A stretch of 64,000 nt of DNA from Limnoglobus roseus (GCF_008254045.1 NZ_CP042425.1:4836001-4900000), one strand, 5' to 3'. Numbered from the stretch's first letter, positions 32,389 through 40,550 are shown. The notes: generated by a model from the sequence alone, not told the origin. Made by a program: numbers and translations.

Positions 32389-32811
32389 ATGCCCGACTAC
32401 CTTCAGCCCCTGAACAACGGCCTTCGACGGGTGATGGCGGTCGTGTGCCTGGTCGCCGCAGTTTTGTCCGCGGCGGTGACGGGAATCGTCGTCACGGCGA
32501 TGTTCCAGACCGGGGAAGTTACCCACAAGGGTAAGCCGGTCTGGGTCGGGGCCGTCGTGCTGGCCTTCATCGCCTTGTCCTGCGGATTCTTCACAGTTCG
32601 GCTGGGCAGCGGGCGACTCGCGAACGGCGTGACGGTCTTGCCGGTGTGGTTCATTGAGGTGTTCGGAGTCCTCCTCCTCGTCGGGGTATCCGTCCTCGCT
32701 GTCGCGGAGGGGTTCGTCTGGGGTATCGCCACGGTGATCAACGTGGCGGTAGCGATGATCCTCATCCGTCGGGCCGTGCGGCGGAGAGCGGCGTTCGAAA
32801 CGGTTGAATAG
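32389..32811 (+). CDS. Small membrane protein with four predicted helices
   Basis: 140 aa from ATG 32389 (MPDYLQPLNNGLRRVMAVVC). Hydrophobic segments: VMAVVCLVAAVLSAAVTGIV, WVGAVVLAFIALSCGFF, VLPVWFIEVFGVLLLVGVSV and GFVWGIATVINVAVAMILI, then a basic tail (RRAVRRRAAF). No enzymatic motif. Possibly a superinfection-type or stress membrane protein carried by the element, which is speculation. Confidence 0.6.
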   Translation: MPDYLQPLNNGLRRVMAVVCLVAAVLSAAVTGIVVTAMFQTGEVTHKGKPVWVGAVVLAFIALSCGFFTVRLGSGRLANGVTVLPVWFIEVFGVLLLVGVSVLAVAEGFVWGIATVINVAVAMILIRRAVRRRAAFETVE

Positions 32812-32839
32812 GCGAACACGAGGAGAAGGGTGGGGCCGG

Positions 32840-33511
32840 CTACCGCCCCATCGGAACCCACCGCTCCAGCCCCTTCGGCGACGGGTCCCGTCGGAACCCC
32901 GCCCGCTTCATCGCCTTCGCGGCCTCTTCAGCCACCGCCGGATCGGGCGGGGCCGGGTACTCCACTCCCAGCCCCTTCTTCTTCATCGCCACGGCCACCC
33001 TAAAGAGGTCGTCGAGATCCGTCGCGTCGGCGGGGGCGGCCCCGCCCCCGCCCCCTTCGTCTTCAACGCCCTGAATGGTCGTCCAAATCGCCTTCGCCCG
33101 CTCGATCACCTCGGCGTCGCCCAAGACGCGGCCCCCGTCGGAGGCGGCGATCAAGACCCCGAGGGCGTCGAGGACCTCGGGCGAAGGCGGCGTCGGCTCC
33201 GTCGCCGCTACCCTTGCGAGGCGGATCGGCTCTTGCGGCCCTCGGCGATTGCGGTTGAACCGCGCGAGCGCGAGTCGCGGTCCGAGTCGGCGGAGCTGCC
33301 GCGGGGAGATCGACTCCGCCGTCACCTGCGGCAGCTCCTTCGGCGTCGCCGTCGCCGAGGGCGTCGGCGAGGGTAGGGGGCGAGGGGACCTCGCTGCCTT
33401 CTTCGCCTTGCCGCGGACGAGATCGAAGACCCGTTTGCGGAGGGCGGCCCGCTCGTTCGCGGGCTGGGTCAAGTCGCGGGCGTCGGCGTGGAGGTGGTGG
33501 ATGGTCGGCAT
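32840..33511 (-). CDS. Hypothetical protein with C-terminal family A module (copy 4)
   Basis: 223 aa. The N-terminal part is basic (NERAALRKRVFDLVRGKAKK) with a Pro/Ser/Thr linker. The middle is helical (LDALGVLIAASDGGRVLGDA). The last 57 residues (DDLFRVAVAMKKKGLGVEYP, VAEEAAKAMKRAGFRRD, LERWVPMGR) carry the same helix-helix-W pattern as the small proteins at 12164, 13304 and 22119. It points toward the interior from near the right end, with a dispersed-motif variant 76 nt upstream of its start. Confidence 0.55.
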   Translation of the reverse strand: MPTIHHLHADARDLTQPANERAALRKRVFDLVRGKAKKAARSPRPLPSPTPSATATPKELPQVTAESISPRQLRRLGPRLALARFNRNRRGPQEPIRLARVAATEPTPPSPEVLDALGVLIAASDGGRVLGDAEVIERAKAIWTTIQGVEDEGGGGGAAPADATDLDDLFRVAVAMKKKGLGVEYPAPPDPAVAEEAAKAMKRAGFRRDPSPKGLERWVPMGR

Positions 33512-34638
33512 CGGAGACTCGGGGGTGAGGTTACGAGAAGGGTTGGGTGAGGGCGACGCTGACAGGGTCAGCGTCGCCGGGGTAGGTTCTGTGGATGGGG
33601 GTCCCTCGCTGACGCGAGGCGTCGAAGTCGGCGATTCAGAGGGTGATTCTGAGGCTTCTGGGAACCCTCTGGGAAGCGATAGGATCGCGATAGGCGAGGG
33701 CGGGGGGAGGCCAGCCCTGGGGGCAGGCGAGGGGAGATCGGCCCCCTAGCGGAGCCGTAGGAGACGCCAGAGGGGTCTGGGGGGACGGCGGCCGTCCCTC
33801 GCCTCGCCTACTTCGGAGATGACGCCTAAGGGGAGATTATCATCACTAATCGAGTGATGATAGTGATAATACTGTTATTGCGACGCAAGAAGCGATGGGG
33901 AAGGCGTCTAGGATAATCCAGGCTCTTGAGAATCTCCTCAGATTCGAATCTGCGAAATCGGCCCTTCGGCGACTCCCTCGGCGACCGCGAAGGCGAGGAA
34001 GAGGGGTCGAAGAGGGCGTAGGCGGGGCGGGGACACCCCGCCCCGAAGTCTCCGCTCGGGGAATGGGTGGGCGGAGCGGGGAGAGTCGCCAACGGCCAAC
34101 CCTCACCCACAGTAGCGAGGGGGCGAGGGCGTAGGCGAGGGAGTCGAAGTTGAAGGGGGGTCGGCGGGGAGGCCCCGCCCCCTCCTTCTGAGAAGCCTTC
34201 GCGGGCGTCGGCTTCTTCGGGGAGTGGGAGTAGGAGCGGGCGGGGACCCAGTCCCCGCCCTGGGTCTCCTTCGCCGAGGGCGTTGGCGGGGGGACGCCGA
34301 GCGGCAGGATCAACCACCCCCGCAGGGCGAGGCGGCGTGGGGAGGGCGAAGCCGTCCCAGCGGGGAATCCCGAGGGAGTGGGCGACGGCTCGGGCGATGA
34401 CGTTTACGAACTGGGGAGGCCCCGCCTCCAGCGATCTCTTCGAAGTCGAAGACGGTGATCGCGTAGGTTTCCCCGACTCTCCTACAGCAACTCTGCCGTA
34501 GTAGTCCTCTTTTCTCGGGGATTTCTCTTCCACGTTTCCGCTGACTGCTGTAGTCTCTTTTTCCGAGTCGGAAGGAGCCTACGCTTCCGACCCCGCGGCG
34601 ATGGAGAAGGAGTGGGTTCAGAAAAGGCGATTAAGCAG
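33512..34638. other. Gene-poor right end of the element
   Basis: About 1.1 kb. A minus-strand frame (33826-34533) begins plausibly (MEEKSPRKEDYYGRVAVGES, later PPQFVNVIARAVAHSLG) but becomes Pro/Arg low-complexity after about 75 codons, so at most it is a gene remnant. The inverted repeat at 33838-33862 and a dispersed-motif variant (33587) also lie here. Nothing else supported. Confidence 0.4.
33838..33862. promoter_or_regulatory. Operator-like inverted repeat
   Basis: TATCATCACT at 33838-33847 and AGTGATGATA at 33853-33862 are perfect inverted copies with a 5-nt spacer, followed by a further half-site GTGATAATA. The AT-rich block stands out in GC-rich surroundings, as repressor sites often do. 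Confidence 0.45.
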
Positions 34639-34728
34639 GGGCTTTCGGAGACCCGGTGCGGAAACCTTCCGCACCGGGCACCCCCAACAGTGGCGTCATG
34701 CCACGCTCTTTTGCCCCGGCTTCATCGC
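34639..34728. repeat. attR: right 90-bp direct repeat
   Basis: Identical to 8734-8823. Here the minus-strand codons continue without break into the intact Rad52-like gene; 34696-34728 are its last ten codons and stop. A hairpin at 34652-34678 follows as its terminator. Confidence 0.92.
34652..34678 (-). terminator. Hairpin terminator of the Rad52-like gene (in attR)
   Basis: CCCGGTGCGGAA at 34652-34663 pairs perfectly with TTCCGCACCGGG at 34667-34678 around a 3-nt loop. It lies 17 nt after the stop at 34696. Confidence 0.7.
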
Positions 34729-35430
34729 CCGGAGTTGCGTTTCAAATTCTTTGACTTTCGCGACGGCCAACGGAATCGCCGGGCCGGCCCAGGTCGTCAG
34801 GTCTGGCCCGAAGCCCGCCTCTTCTCCCGCCTGAGCGACAAACGTGAGCAGGGAGCCGACGTTGCAAAGTTTCTGAGCGGCCAGTTTTGCGTCGTAATCC
34901 TTGAGCCGCTGGTGCAGTTCTTGTCCGTCGGCGGGTAGTGCCGATTTTGACGGTTCTTCTTTCGATTTTGCTTTCGGCTTCGGCAGCGCGAATGCAGGAA
35001 GTTGTGGTGCCTGGGTGAATTGCTTCTTCATCGGGTCGTATTCGGCCCACGTCACCGGCAAGCGGTACAAGTATCGGCCGATGCCGAATTTCACCGCCGC
35101 TCGTTTCAACGCGTCCGAGAACGCCGCCTTCATGCGGTCGCCGCCGTCGGGTTGTTCGCTCGGCGAGCCGACGTCCATTTTCGTTACCCACTCGCCGTCG
35201 ATCTTGAGCCGCAGGCGGCAGACGACCGACCCGTCGGCCAGTGTCTCGTACTCATCCTGCCACCCGGCCACGCCGAGAACGTCGTCGAGCCGGTCTTCGA
35301 TCATCCGCGCGTCGATGTAGGCCAGCGCCATCGCGCGGTTGCCCTTCACGACTTGCGGTTTGAACTTCACTTCTTTGTGGTCGAACGGAGCCGACAGGGC
35401 TTCCGTGATGGCTTTCACACTGTTGGTCAT
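34696..35430 (-). CDS. Rad52/Rad22-family DNA annealing protein
   Basis: 244 aa from ATG 35430 with GAGGTG upstream; the frame is open to 35589, but that part overlaps a hairpin and lacks a signal. The Rad52-like core is clear: VVKGNRAMALAYIDARMIED, RLDDVLGVAGWQDEY, VVCRLRLKIDGEWVTKMDVG, then GGDRMKAAFSDALKRAAVKF and GIGRYLYRLPVTW. These proteins anneal single strands during recombination and repair. A Lys/Pro linker leads to a helical C-terminal part. The integrated element uses the last ten codons as its attachment site and leaves the gene whole. It is probably host-owned, but annealing proteins are also common on phages. Confidence 0.85.
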   Translation of the reverse strand: MTNSVKAITEALSAPFDHKEVKFKPQVVKGNRAMALAYIDARMIEDRLDDVLGVAGWQDEYETLADGSVVCRLRLKIDGEWVTKMDVGSPSEQPDGGDRMKAAFSDALKRAAVKFGIGRYLYRLPVTWAEYDPMKKQFTQAPQLPAFALPKPKAKSKEEPSKSALPADGQELHQRLKDYDAKLAAQKLCNVGSLLTFVAQAGEEAGFGPDLTTWAGPAIPLAVAKVKEFETQLRAMKPGQKSVA

Positions 35431-35511
35431 GGCAACACCTCGTCCAAAGTTGGGATTTGGATGAAGTGTAATTGTGTTCAGTTTCCGGTGCGATGTCGGT
35501 AGGGCATGTTC

Positions 35512-35577
35512 TTTGGAACCCAGAGCGGAAGCGACGGGGTGTGAGGACAGTCCGTCGCTTCCGCTCTGGGTTCCAAA
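35512..35577. terminator. 26-bp perfect inverted repeat between two minus-strand genes
   Basis: The 26 nt at 35512-35537 (core GGAACCCAGAGCGGAAGCGA) are the exact reverse complement of 35552-35577, with a 14-nt loop. It lies 8 nt after the phosphomutase stop. No long U-run follows. The length and perfection suggest a chromosomal repeat-type hairpin that also serves as terminator. Confidence 0.7.
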
Positions 35578-35585
35578 AGTCGGAG

Positions 35586-37559
35586 TCATCGGCTCAACTT
35601 GTCCTCACCCGGCTTCGGCGTCTGGCCAACGGTTGCGAGGGCCGTCGTCAGGAAGCTCGTCGCGAGCTTCTGAATCTCCGCGTCGACGTTCTTGCACGTC
35701 GCGTCCCACTGGGCTTGCGTTGAGCCGACCTTGAAGGGCTCGCAACTCGTTTCGATGTACGCCTTCGCCTTCGGCTCGGTGCCGCTCGGGCGGAGGCAGA
35801 CCTTCGCGGAGATGCCGTTCTGTGCCGCGAGGCGGAAGATCAAGAAGTTCCGCGCGGCCTTGTCGGTCTCGCCCTTGAACGGCCCCATGCGGCCGTTCTC
35901 GTCGCGCAGGTCTTCGAAGCTCGCGACCGGCACGCCGCCGATCTCTTTCGGCGGGTTCGTGCGGAAGGTGTCGAGCATCTTCGTCATGTTGATCTTGCCT
36001 TCAATGCCGGTCATGACGATGTTCACCACCTCGTTGCGGAAGTAGCCGAATTGGCGGTTGATCGCGTCGAGGTAGCTCACGACCGTCTCGCCCTTGCGCT
36101 TCTGGGACAGGGCCAACTCCGCGAGCAACAGCACGGCCCCGGCCGAGTCCTTGTCCCGCAACTGTGGCGTCGTGATGATGCCGTGGCTCTCCTCGGTGCC
36201 GATGATGAAGTCGGCCGGGGTCGCCTTGATGTCGCCGAACTGCCCGGTGGTGTCGAGTTGGTGCAACACGTCCGCGTGGTATTTGAAGCCGACGAGCAAA
36301 TCGTTGATGATCTGCGCCCCGAAGTGGCGGGCGATCCGCGTTTGTTGGCCGGTGCTGACTTCCGTGGTGATGACCAACGGCGACGGCGGCAGGTCGCCCG
36401 CGGTCGAGAGTTGTGAGAGTTTGAAGTGGGCGAGCAGCGAGCAAATCTCGTTGCCGGTCAGGTAACGGTAGCCGCCCTTGCCGTCGGCCTGCGTGTTGAC
36501 CTTGCCGCCGATGCGGTCGGCGTCCGGGTCGGTGGCGAGCAAGATGTCGGCTTGTTGCTCCGTCGCGACGCGCTCGGCCCGGTCGAGGCACTCTGGCACT
36601 TCCGGGTTCGGCGTCTTCGTCACGTTCGGGAACTGGCCGTTCGGGTCGTTCTGTTCCGGCACCGGGATATACTTGTACCCGGCCGCTTCCAGGGTTTCGC
36701 CGGCGCAGAAGCCGCCGACGCCGTGCAGCGGGCTGAACACCACGCGAATTTCACCGGCCCGCGGCGGCGGGATGATCGCCTGCTTGCGCGACAACTCGAT
36801 GTACGCCCGGTGTGGCGCGTCGTCGAGGAAGTGGACCTTCCCGTTCTTCGCCGCATCGGCGAACGGCACGAACTTGATCGACTCGGCCCGGTCCACGAAC
36901 TCGCTCATCAGTTGGTCTTCCGGCGGCACCGGCTGCGCGCCGCGCTCGTCGTAGAACTTGCTGCCGTTGTCGTCGGGCGGGTTGTGGCTGGCCGTCATGT
37001 TCAGGCCGCCGTGGGCCTTCAAGTACCGGATCGTCCACGACAGTTCCGGCGTGGCGACGTACTTCTTGCTGTCCGGGGCGAGGATGTGCGAGTGAACGCC
37101 GTTGGCCGCGTACACCCCGGCTGCGTGCTGGCAGAATTCGCGGCTGGTCAGGTGCAGCACGGGGTTCGGCAAGCTGGAATCGTAGACGCCGCGCTTGTCC
37201 TCGAACTGTCGCACGTCGAAGGCGAGGACGACGTGCAGTTCCGACAGGGCGGGGAACTTGGCCTTCAGGTAATCACAGTGCCCCTGCACGCTCGCGCCGA
37301 GGGTCCACAGGTTCATGCGATTCGGCCCGATGCCCACCGCCCCGCGCCGCCCGCCGGTGCCGAACGGCATCACCTGATAGAAGGAGTCGAGCAGGACCGA
37401 CCACTTTTTTTGTTCGATCAACTTCTCCAACTGTGGCCGGTAGGCGGCGAAGTCGGCGTGGGTGAGCCACGTGACGAGGTTCTGGGCGGCCTTCGCTTTG
37501 AGGGCCTTGTCGGCGTCTATGGTTTCGAACCCGGCGGTAATGGTGGGAAGCCAATCCAT
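35586..37559 (-). CDS. Phosphohexomutase (phosphoglucomutase/phosphomannomutase)
   Basis: 657 aa, larger than usual (450-580). All four family sites are visible: the phosphoserine loop GLNMTASHNPPDDNGSKFYD, the metal loop LLATDPDADRIGGKV, the sugar loop IGTEESHGIITTP and the phosphate loop CLRPSGTEPKAKAYIE. It interconverts hexose-1- and hexose-6-phosphates for glycogen or nucleotide-sugar supply. The first 60 residues are a helical extension. It is divergent from the RNA ligase gene at 37639. The length is in the range of Bacillus PgcA-like enzymes with insertions. Confidence 0.93.
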   Translation of the reverse strand: MDWLPTITAGFETIDADKALKAKAAQNLVTWLTHADFAAYRPQLEKLIEQKKWSVLLDSFYQVMPFGTGGRRGAVGIGPNRMNLWTLGASVQGHCDYLKAKFPALSELHVVLAFDVRQFEDKRGVYDSSLPNPVLHLTSREFCQHAAGVYAANGVHSHILAPDSKKYVATPELSWTIRYLKAHGGLNMTASHNPPDDNGSKFYDERGAQPVPPEDQLMSEFVDRAESIKFVPFADAAKNGKVHFLDDAPHRAYIELSRKQAIIPPPRAGEIRVVFSPLHGVGGFCAGETLEAAGYKYIPVPEQNDPNGQFPNVTKTPNPEVPECLDRAERVATEQQADILLATDPDADRIGGKVNTQADGKGGYRYLTGNEICSLLAHFKLSQLSTAGDLPPSPLVITTEVSTGQQTRIARHFGAQIINDLLVGFKYHADVLHQLDTTGQFGDIKATPADFIIGTEESHGIITTPQLRDKDSAGAVLLLAELALSQKRKGETVVSYLDAINRQFGYFRNEVVNIVMTGIEGKINMTKMLDTFRTNPPKEIGGVPVASFEDLRDENGRMGPFKGETDKAARNFLIFRLAAQNGISAKVCLRPSGTEPKAKAYIETSCEPFKVGSTQAQWDATCKNVDAEIQKLATSFLTTALATVGQTPKPGEDKLSR

Positions 37560-37638
37560 GTCGAGAACCTCGGAGGGGGCGGTGGTGTCAGACCTGGAAG
37601 ATTGTCTTAGTCAATGGCCTGAAAACCGCGAGGGGGTT

Positions 37639-38265
37639 ATGTTCCGCTATCCAAAGATGCCCGGTCCGGCCGGCGGCAAACTGGAAAAGTGCCTCGCGTT
37701 CGAGAAGTACGACGGCACAAACCTGCACTGGGAATGGCACCGGGACCACGGTTGGCACGACTTCGGAACCCGAAGCGCCAGTTACCCGATGACGCCGGCC
37801 GGCTTCGCCGATTTTCGGGCGAAGCACACGGCACTCGGCGAGGCCACGGGCATCTTTCAAGAACAGTTTGCGGAACGGCTGACCCCGATTCTCCAGTCAC
37901 AAGGTGAAGCCTTCGTGGCGTTCACCGAATTTCTCGGTGCGAACTCGTTTGCCGGCCTGCACAAGGCGGATGACCCGAAGCGATTAGTTCTGATCGACGT
38001 GTTCGCCGTGGGAACCGGCTTTTACGATCCGTGGGCGTTCCGCGAACTTTTCGGCTCGTTGCCGGTCGCGCGGGTCGTCTACGAGGGGCGGTTCATGGGC
38101 AAATTCACCGAAGACGTTCGCGCTGGGAAGTATGCCGTGGCCGAGGGGGTCGTGTGTAAGGGCGGTAAGGGAGCCGACGTCTGGATGGCGAAGATCAAGA
38201 CGAACGCCTTTATGCAACGGTTGAAAGCCGCGTTCGCCAGCGACTGGGAACAGTACTGGGAATAA
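37639..38265 (+). CDS. Stand-alone RNA ligase (Rnl2-like nucleotidyltransferase)
   Basis: 208 aa from ATG 37639 with AGGGGG upstream. Nucleotidyltransferase motifs are present in order: motif I FEKYDGTNLHWEW (Lys23 the likely AMP acceptor), the Ia-like DFGTRSASY, motif III FTEFLGANSF, motif IV VAEGVVCKGG and motif V VWMAKIKTNAF. It ends soon after motif V, so it lacks the C-terminal domain of T4 Rnl2. It should seal RNA nicks with ATP. It has no partner genes: neighbours are a phosphomutase and a glycan cluster. Confidence 0.85.
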   Translation: MFRYPKMPGPAGGKLEKCLAFEKYDGTNLHWEWHRDHGWHDFGTRSASYPMTPAGFADFRAKHTALGEATGIFQEQFAERLTPILQSQGEAFVAFTEFLGANSFAGLHKADDPKRLVLIDVFAVGTGFYDPWAFRELFGSLPVARVVYEGRFMGKFTEDVRAGKYAVAEGVVCKGGKGADVWMAKIKTNAFMQRLKAAFASDWEQYWE

Positions 38266-39174
38266 CTACACGTTTACCGACAGGTTCTCGGCCGCCGTTG
38301 CGACCTGCCGGCCGCGGGTCACGTTCAGGATCGACACCAGCATCCCCTTCGCCGACTCCCACCGGCGGGTCGGCCACTGGAACGCCTGCCAGTACCAGCC
38401 GAAGGCCGTCCGCGGTTCGGCGGCGCGCAGCACCCAGCCCATCGTGCAGGCCGTCGATCCGTAACCTTCCGCGACCGCTTCACGCGAGACGGCGTGCCGG
38501 TGGCGGTGCATGATCGAGAAGGCCGTGGCTACACGGTCGGAGAGCTTTTGCGAGAGGTTGCCGTGGCCGGTGCGGTAGAGCACCAGCGGTTCCGGCACGT
38601 AGGCGAACGAGTAGTGCTTCGCCACCCGCAGCCACAGGTCGAAGTCGATGGCCAGGTCCCACTGCGGGTCGAAACTGCCGACGTGATCGAAGACTTGGCG
38701 GCGGACCATTGCGGACGAGAAACAGACGAAGTTCTGCACGAACATCTTGTCCATCACGCGGCCGGTCGGCGGGTTCGGGGCCGGTTGTTTCGCCAGTGGC
38801 TTCCCCGATTCGTCGATCAATTCGCGGCCGCAGAAGACCACGCCGACATCGTCTCGCAGTAGGGCGAGTTGCTGCTCCAACTTCGTCGGTTGCCACGCAT
38901 CGTCGGCGTCGAGGAACGCGATCACGTCGCCGCGGCCGAGTTGAATGCCGAGGTTCTTCGCCCGCGGTTGGCCGAGCTTGTCGGAGCGAACGTACCGCAC
39001 GCGAGCGTCACTCAGGAACGGCTTCACGACCGTCGGCGTTTCGTCCGTCGAGCCGTCGTCGATGATGACGAGTTCCCAATCGGCGACAGTCTGCGCGAAC
39101 ACCGACTCGACCGCCGCCGGCAGGAATCGGGCGTAGTTCTTCGCGGCCATGACCACGGAAACGTGCGGCTTCAT
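38266..39174 (-). CDS. GT2 family glycosyltransferase
   Basis: 302 aa. It starts MKPHVSVVMAAKNYARFLPA and has the GT-A features VIIDDGSTDETPTV, FLDADDAWQPTKLEQQLALL and a late WDLAIDFDLWLRVAKHY acceptor segment. The 3' part has a short helical tail without a membrane anchor. Its start overlaps the stop of the adenylate-forming ligase (39171-39174), and the two follow an epimerase, so it is the last gene of a three-gene leftward operon for glycan or lipid-linked sugar formation. The sugar donor is unknown. Confidence 0.9.
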   Translation of the reverse strand: MKPHVSVVMAAKNYARFLPAAVESVFAQTVADWELVIIDDGSTDETPTVVKPFLSDARVRYVRSDKLGQPRAKNLGIQLGRGDVIAFLDADDAWQPTKLEQQLALLRDDVGVVFCGRELIDESGKPLAKQPAPNPPTGRVMDKMFVQNFVCFSSAMVRRQVFDHVGSFDPQWDLAIDFDLWLRVAKHYSFAYVPEPLVLYRTGHGNLSQKLSDRVATAFSIMHRHRHAVSREAVAEGYGSTACTMGWVLRAAEPRTAFGWYWQAFQWPTRRWESAKGMLVSILNVTRGRQVATAAENLSVNV

Positions 39175-40550
39175 GCGACGAGCGCCCGGGCGTGCTGGGG
39201 GGCGACCTTCGACACGCAGAAGCGGTACTTACCGCTCGGCTCCTGCGGGATCGCGTCCACGAGTTCGATGTCGTGCCGCATTGTCGGGCCGAACGTGTCG
39301 GCGACGAGGTTCGCGATCTGCTGCCGGCTGATCGGGCCGAAGGCTTCGCCGGGGACGATTCGCAGGCGCAGGAGCGTGACTTCTTCCTGAATGATTTGCA
39401 CCTGGGCGGTGCCGTCGATCAGCAGAGCGAAGTTTTCCGTGAGCGAGATGCCGGAGATGAGCGATCCGGTCGGCGTGACAACGTAGTCGGCGTCACGGCC
39501 TTCGACTTTCTCAACGAGCGGCAACCCGCGGCCGCAGGCACAGACGCGATCCGTGAGCGTGACGTGGTCGCCGTTGCGGTAGCGGATGAGGGGCATGGCG
39601 AAGTTCGCGAGGTCGGTCACGAGCAGGGGGCCGGTCAAAGCCCACCCGTCGCGATGGGTAGGCTTTTGCGCGCTCTCCACCTCCGCGAAGATCGAATCGG
39701 CGTTGAGGTGCAACCCCTGGTGTTTCTCGCACTCGCAGGCGATCAGGCTCGTTTCTTCGCAGCCGTAGCGGTCGGTGGCACTCACGCCAAAGACTTCCTC
39801 GATTGTCTTGCGCTGCCAGGCGTGGAGGGGCATGGCCGTCGAGACGATGCCGTGCGGGCGGATGTCGGTGATGCCGTCCTGCTTCAGCTTGTCCGCGAGC
39901 AGGAACAGCGAGTGGGCGTGGCCGAAGAGAAGGCCCGGCCGTTGGCGGCGAATCGTGGTCGCGAACTCGCGGATGCGGTCGTCGGTGAGGTGGATCGTGT
40001 CGAGGTAAACGGCCCGTTCCAGCAGCCAATTGCGGAGTTGCCCCCGCCAGCCGAAGTGCCGATACTCCGGGTTGCCCCACACCTTCGCGACGCGCTGGCC
40101 GAGCCGCCAGCCGGACCACTCGTCGCTGCGGAGCGTGCAGGCGTACTTCCACTGCTTGCCGGGTTCGTCCAGGCGGATCGTCAACGGCACGCCGGTTGAA
40201 CCCGAGGTGCGCTTCGTCACCAACTTCTGGCCGTGGTACGCGGTCGAGAGGAACTCGCGCTCGTGCTTTCGCAAATCGGTTTTGGTGACGATCGGAAAGG
40301 CTTCCAGGTCGGCGAAGTCTCGCACGTCGTTCGGGTGAACGTCGGCTTCGTCCCACGTCCGCTGGTAGAACGGCACCGTCGCGTAGGCGTGGCGGAGCAC
40401 TGCCTTCAGCATGACCAATTGCCGGGCACGCACCACGTCCGGCGAATCGAACTGCGTCTGCCGCAGGTGGCGGAGGTAGTGCAGGTGCTTGCTACCCGCC
40501 CGCGCCGCCGCGAGCGGTTGCAGAACGTGTCGGTTCAGAAAATCGAGCAT
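39171..40550 (-). CDS. Phenylacetate-CoA ligase/CapK-like adenylate-forming enzyme
   Basis: 459 aa. The AMP-binding signature is KRTSGSTGVPLTI. Further family blocks are HYLRHLRQTQFD at the N-terminus, ATDRYGCEETSLIACECEKH and PLIRYRNGDHVTLTDRVCAC followed by GRGLPLVEKVEGRD, with two Cys pairs that may bind a metal. CapK-like relatives occur in capsule and polysaccharide loci, where they may activate an acyl group for sugar decoration. Position between an epimerase (18-nt gap) and a GT2 (overlap) supports such a role here. The substrate is unknown. Confidence 0.88.
   Translation of the reverse strand: MLDFLNRHVLQPLAAARAGSKHLHYLRHLRQTQFDSPDVVRARQLVMLKAVLRHAYATVPFYQRTWDEADVHPNDVRDFADLEAFPIVTKTDLRKHEREFLSTAYHGQKLVTKRTSGSTGVPLTIRLDEPGKQWKYACTLRSDEWSGWRLGQRVAKVWGNPEYRHFGWRGQLRNWLLERAVYLDTIHLTDDRIREFATTIRRQRPGLLFGHAHSLFLLADKLKQDGITDIRPHGIVSTAMPLHAWQRKTIEEVFGVSATDRYGCEETSLIACECEKHQGLHLNADSIFAEVESAQKPTHRDGWALTGPLLVTDLANFAMPLIRYRNGDHVTLTDRVCACGRGLPLVEKVEGRDADYVVTPTGSLISGISLTENFALLIDGTAQVQIIQEEVTLLRLRIVPGEAFGPISRQQIANLVADTFGPTMRHDIELVDAIPQEPSGKYRFCVSKVAPQHARALVA

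Larger units (their letters stand above)
8734..34728. mobile_element. 26-kb integrative element bounded by 90-bp direct repeats
   Basis: Two identical 90-nt sequences (8734-8823 and 34639-34728) enclose the segment. A tyrosine recombinase starts 87 nt inside the left one. The repeat equals the 3' end of the Rad52-like gene at 34696-35430 plus its terminator, so insertion into that gene end rebuilds the gene on the right and leaves a stub on the left. Most genes point outward or leftward in two arms that meet near 22.5-23.5 kb. Contents: integrase, HNH-like, sigma-like, three-Cys/TcmP pair, tail-like proteins, RNase H, XRE regulator and an insertion sequence. I recognise no replication, conjugation, portal, terminase or capsid genes. 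Confidence 0.9.

Noticed and set aside
33826..34533. 235-aa minus-strand gene
   Set aside because: The first 75 codons look plausible but the rest is low-complexity Pro/Arg, with no ribosome-binding site or homologous look. Kept only as a possible remnant within the right-end gap.
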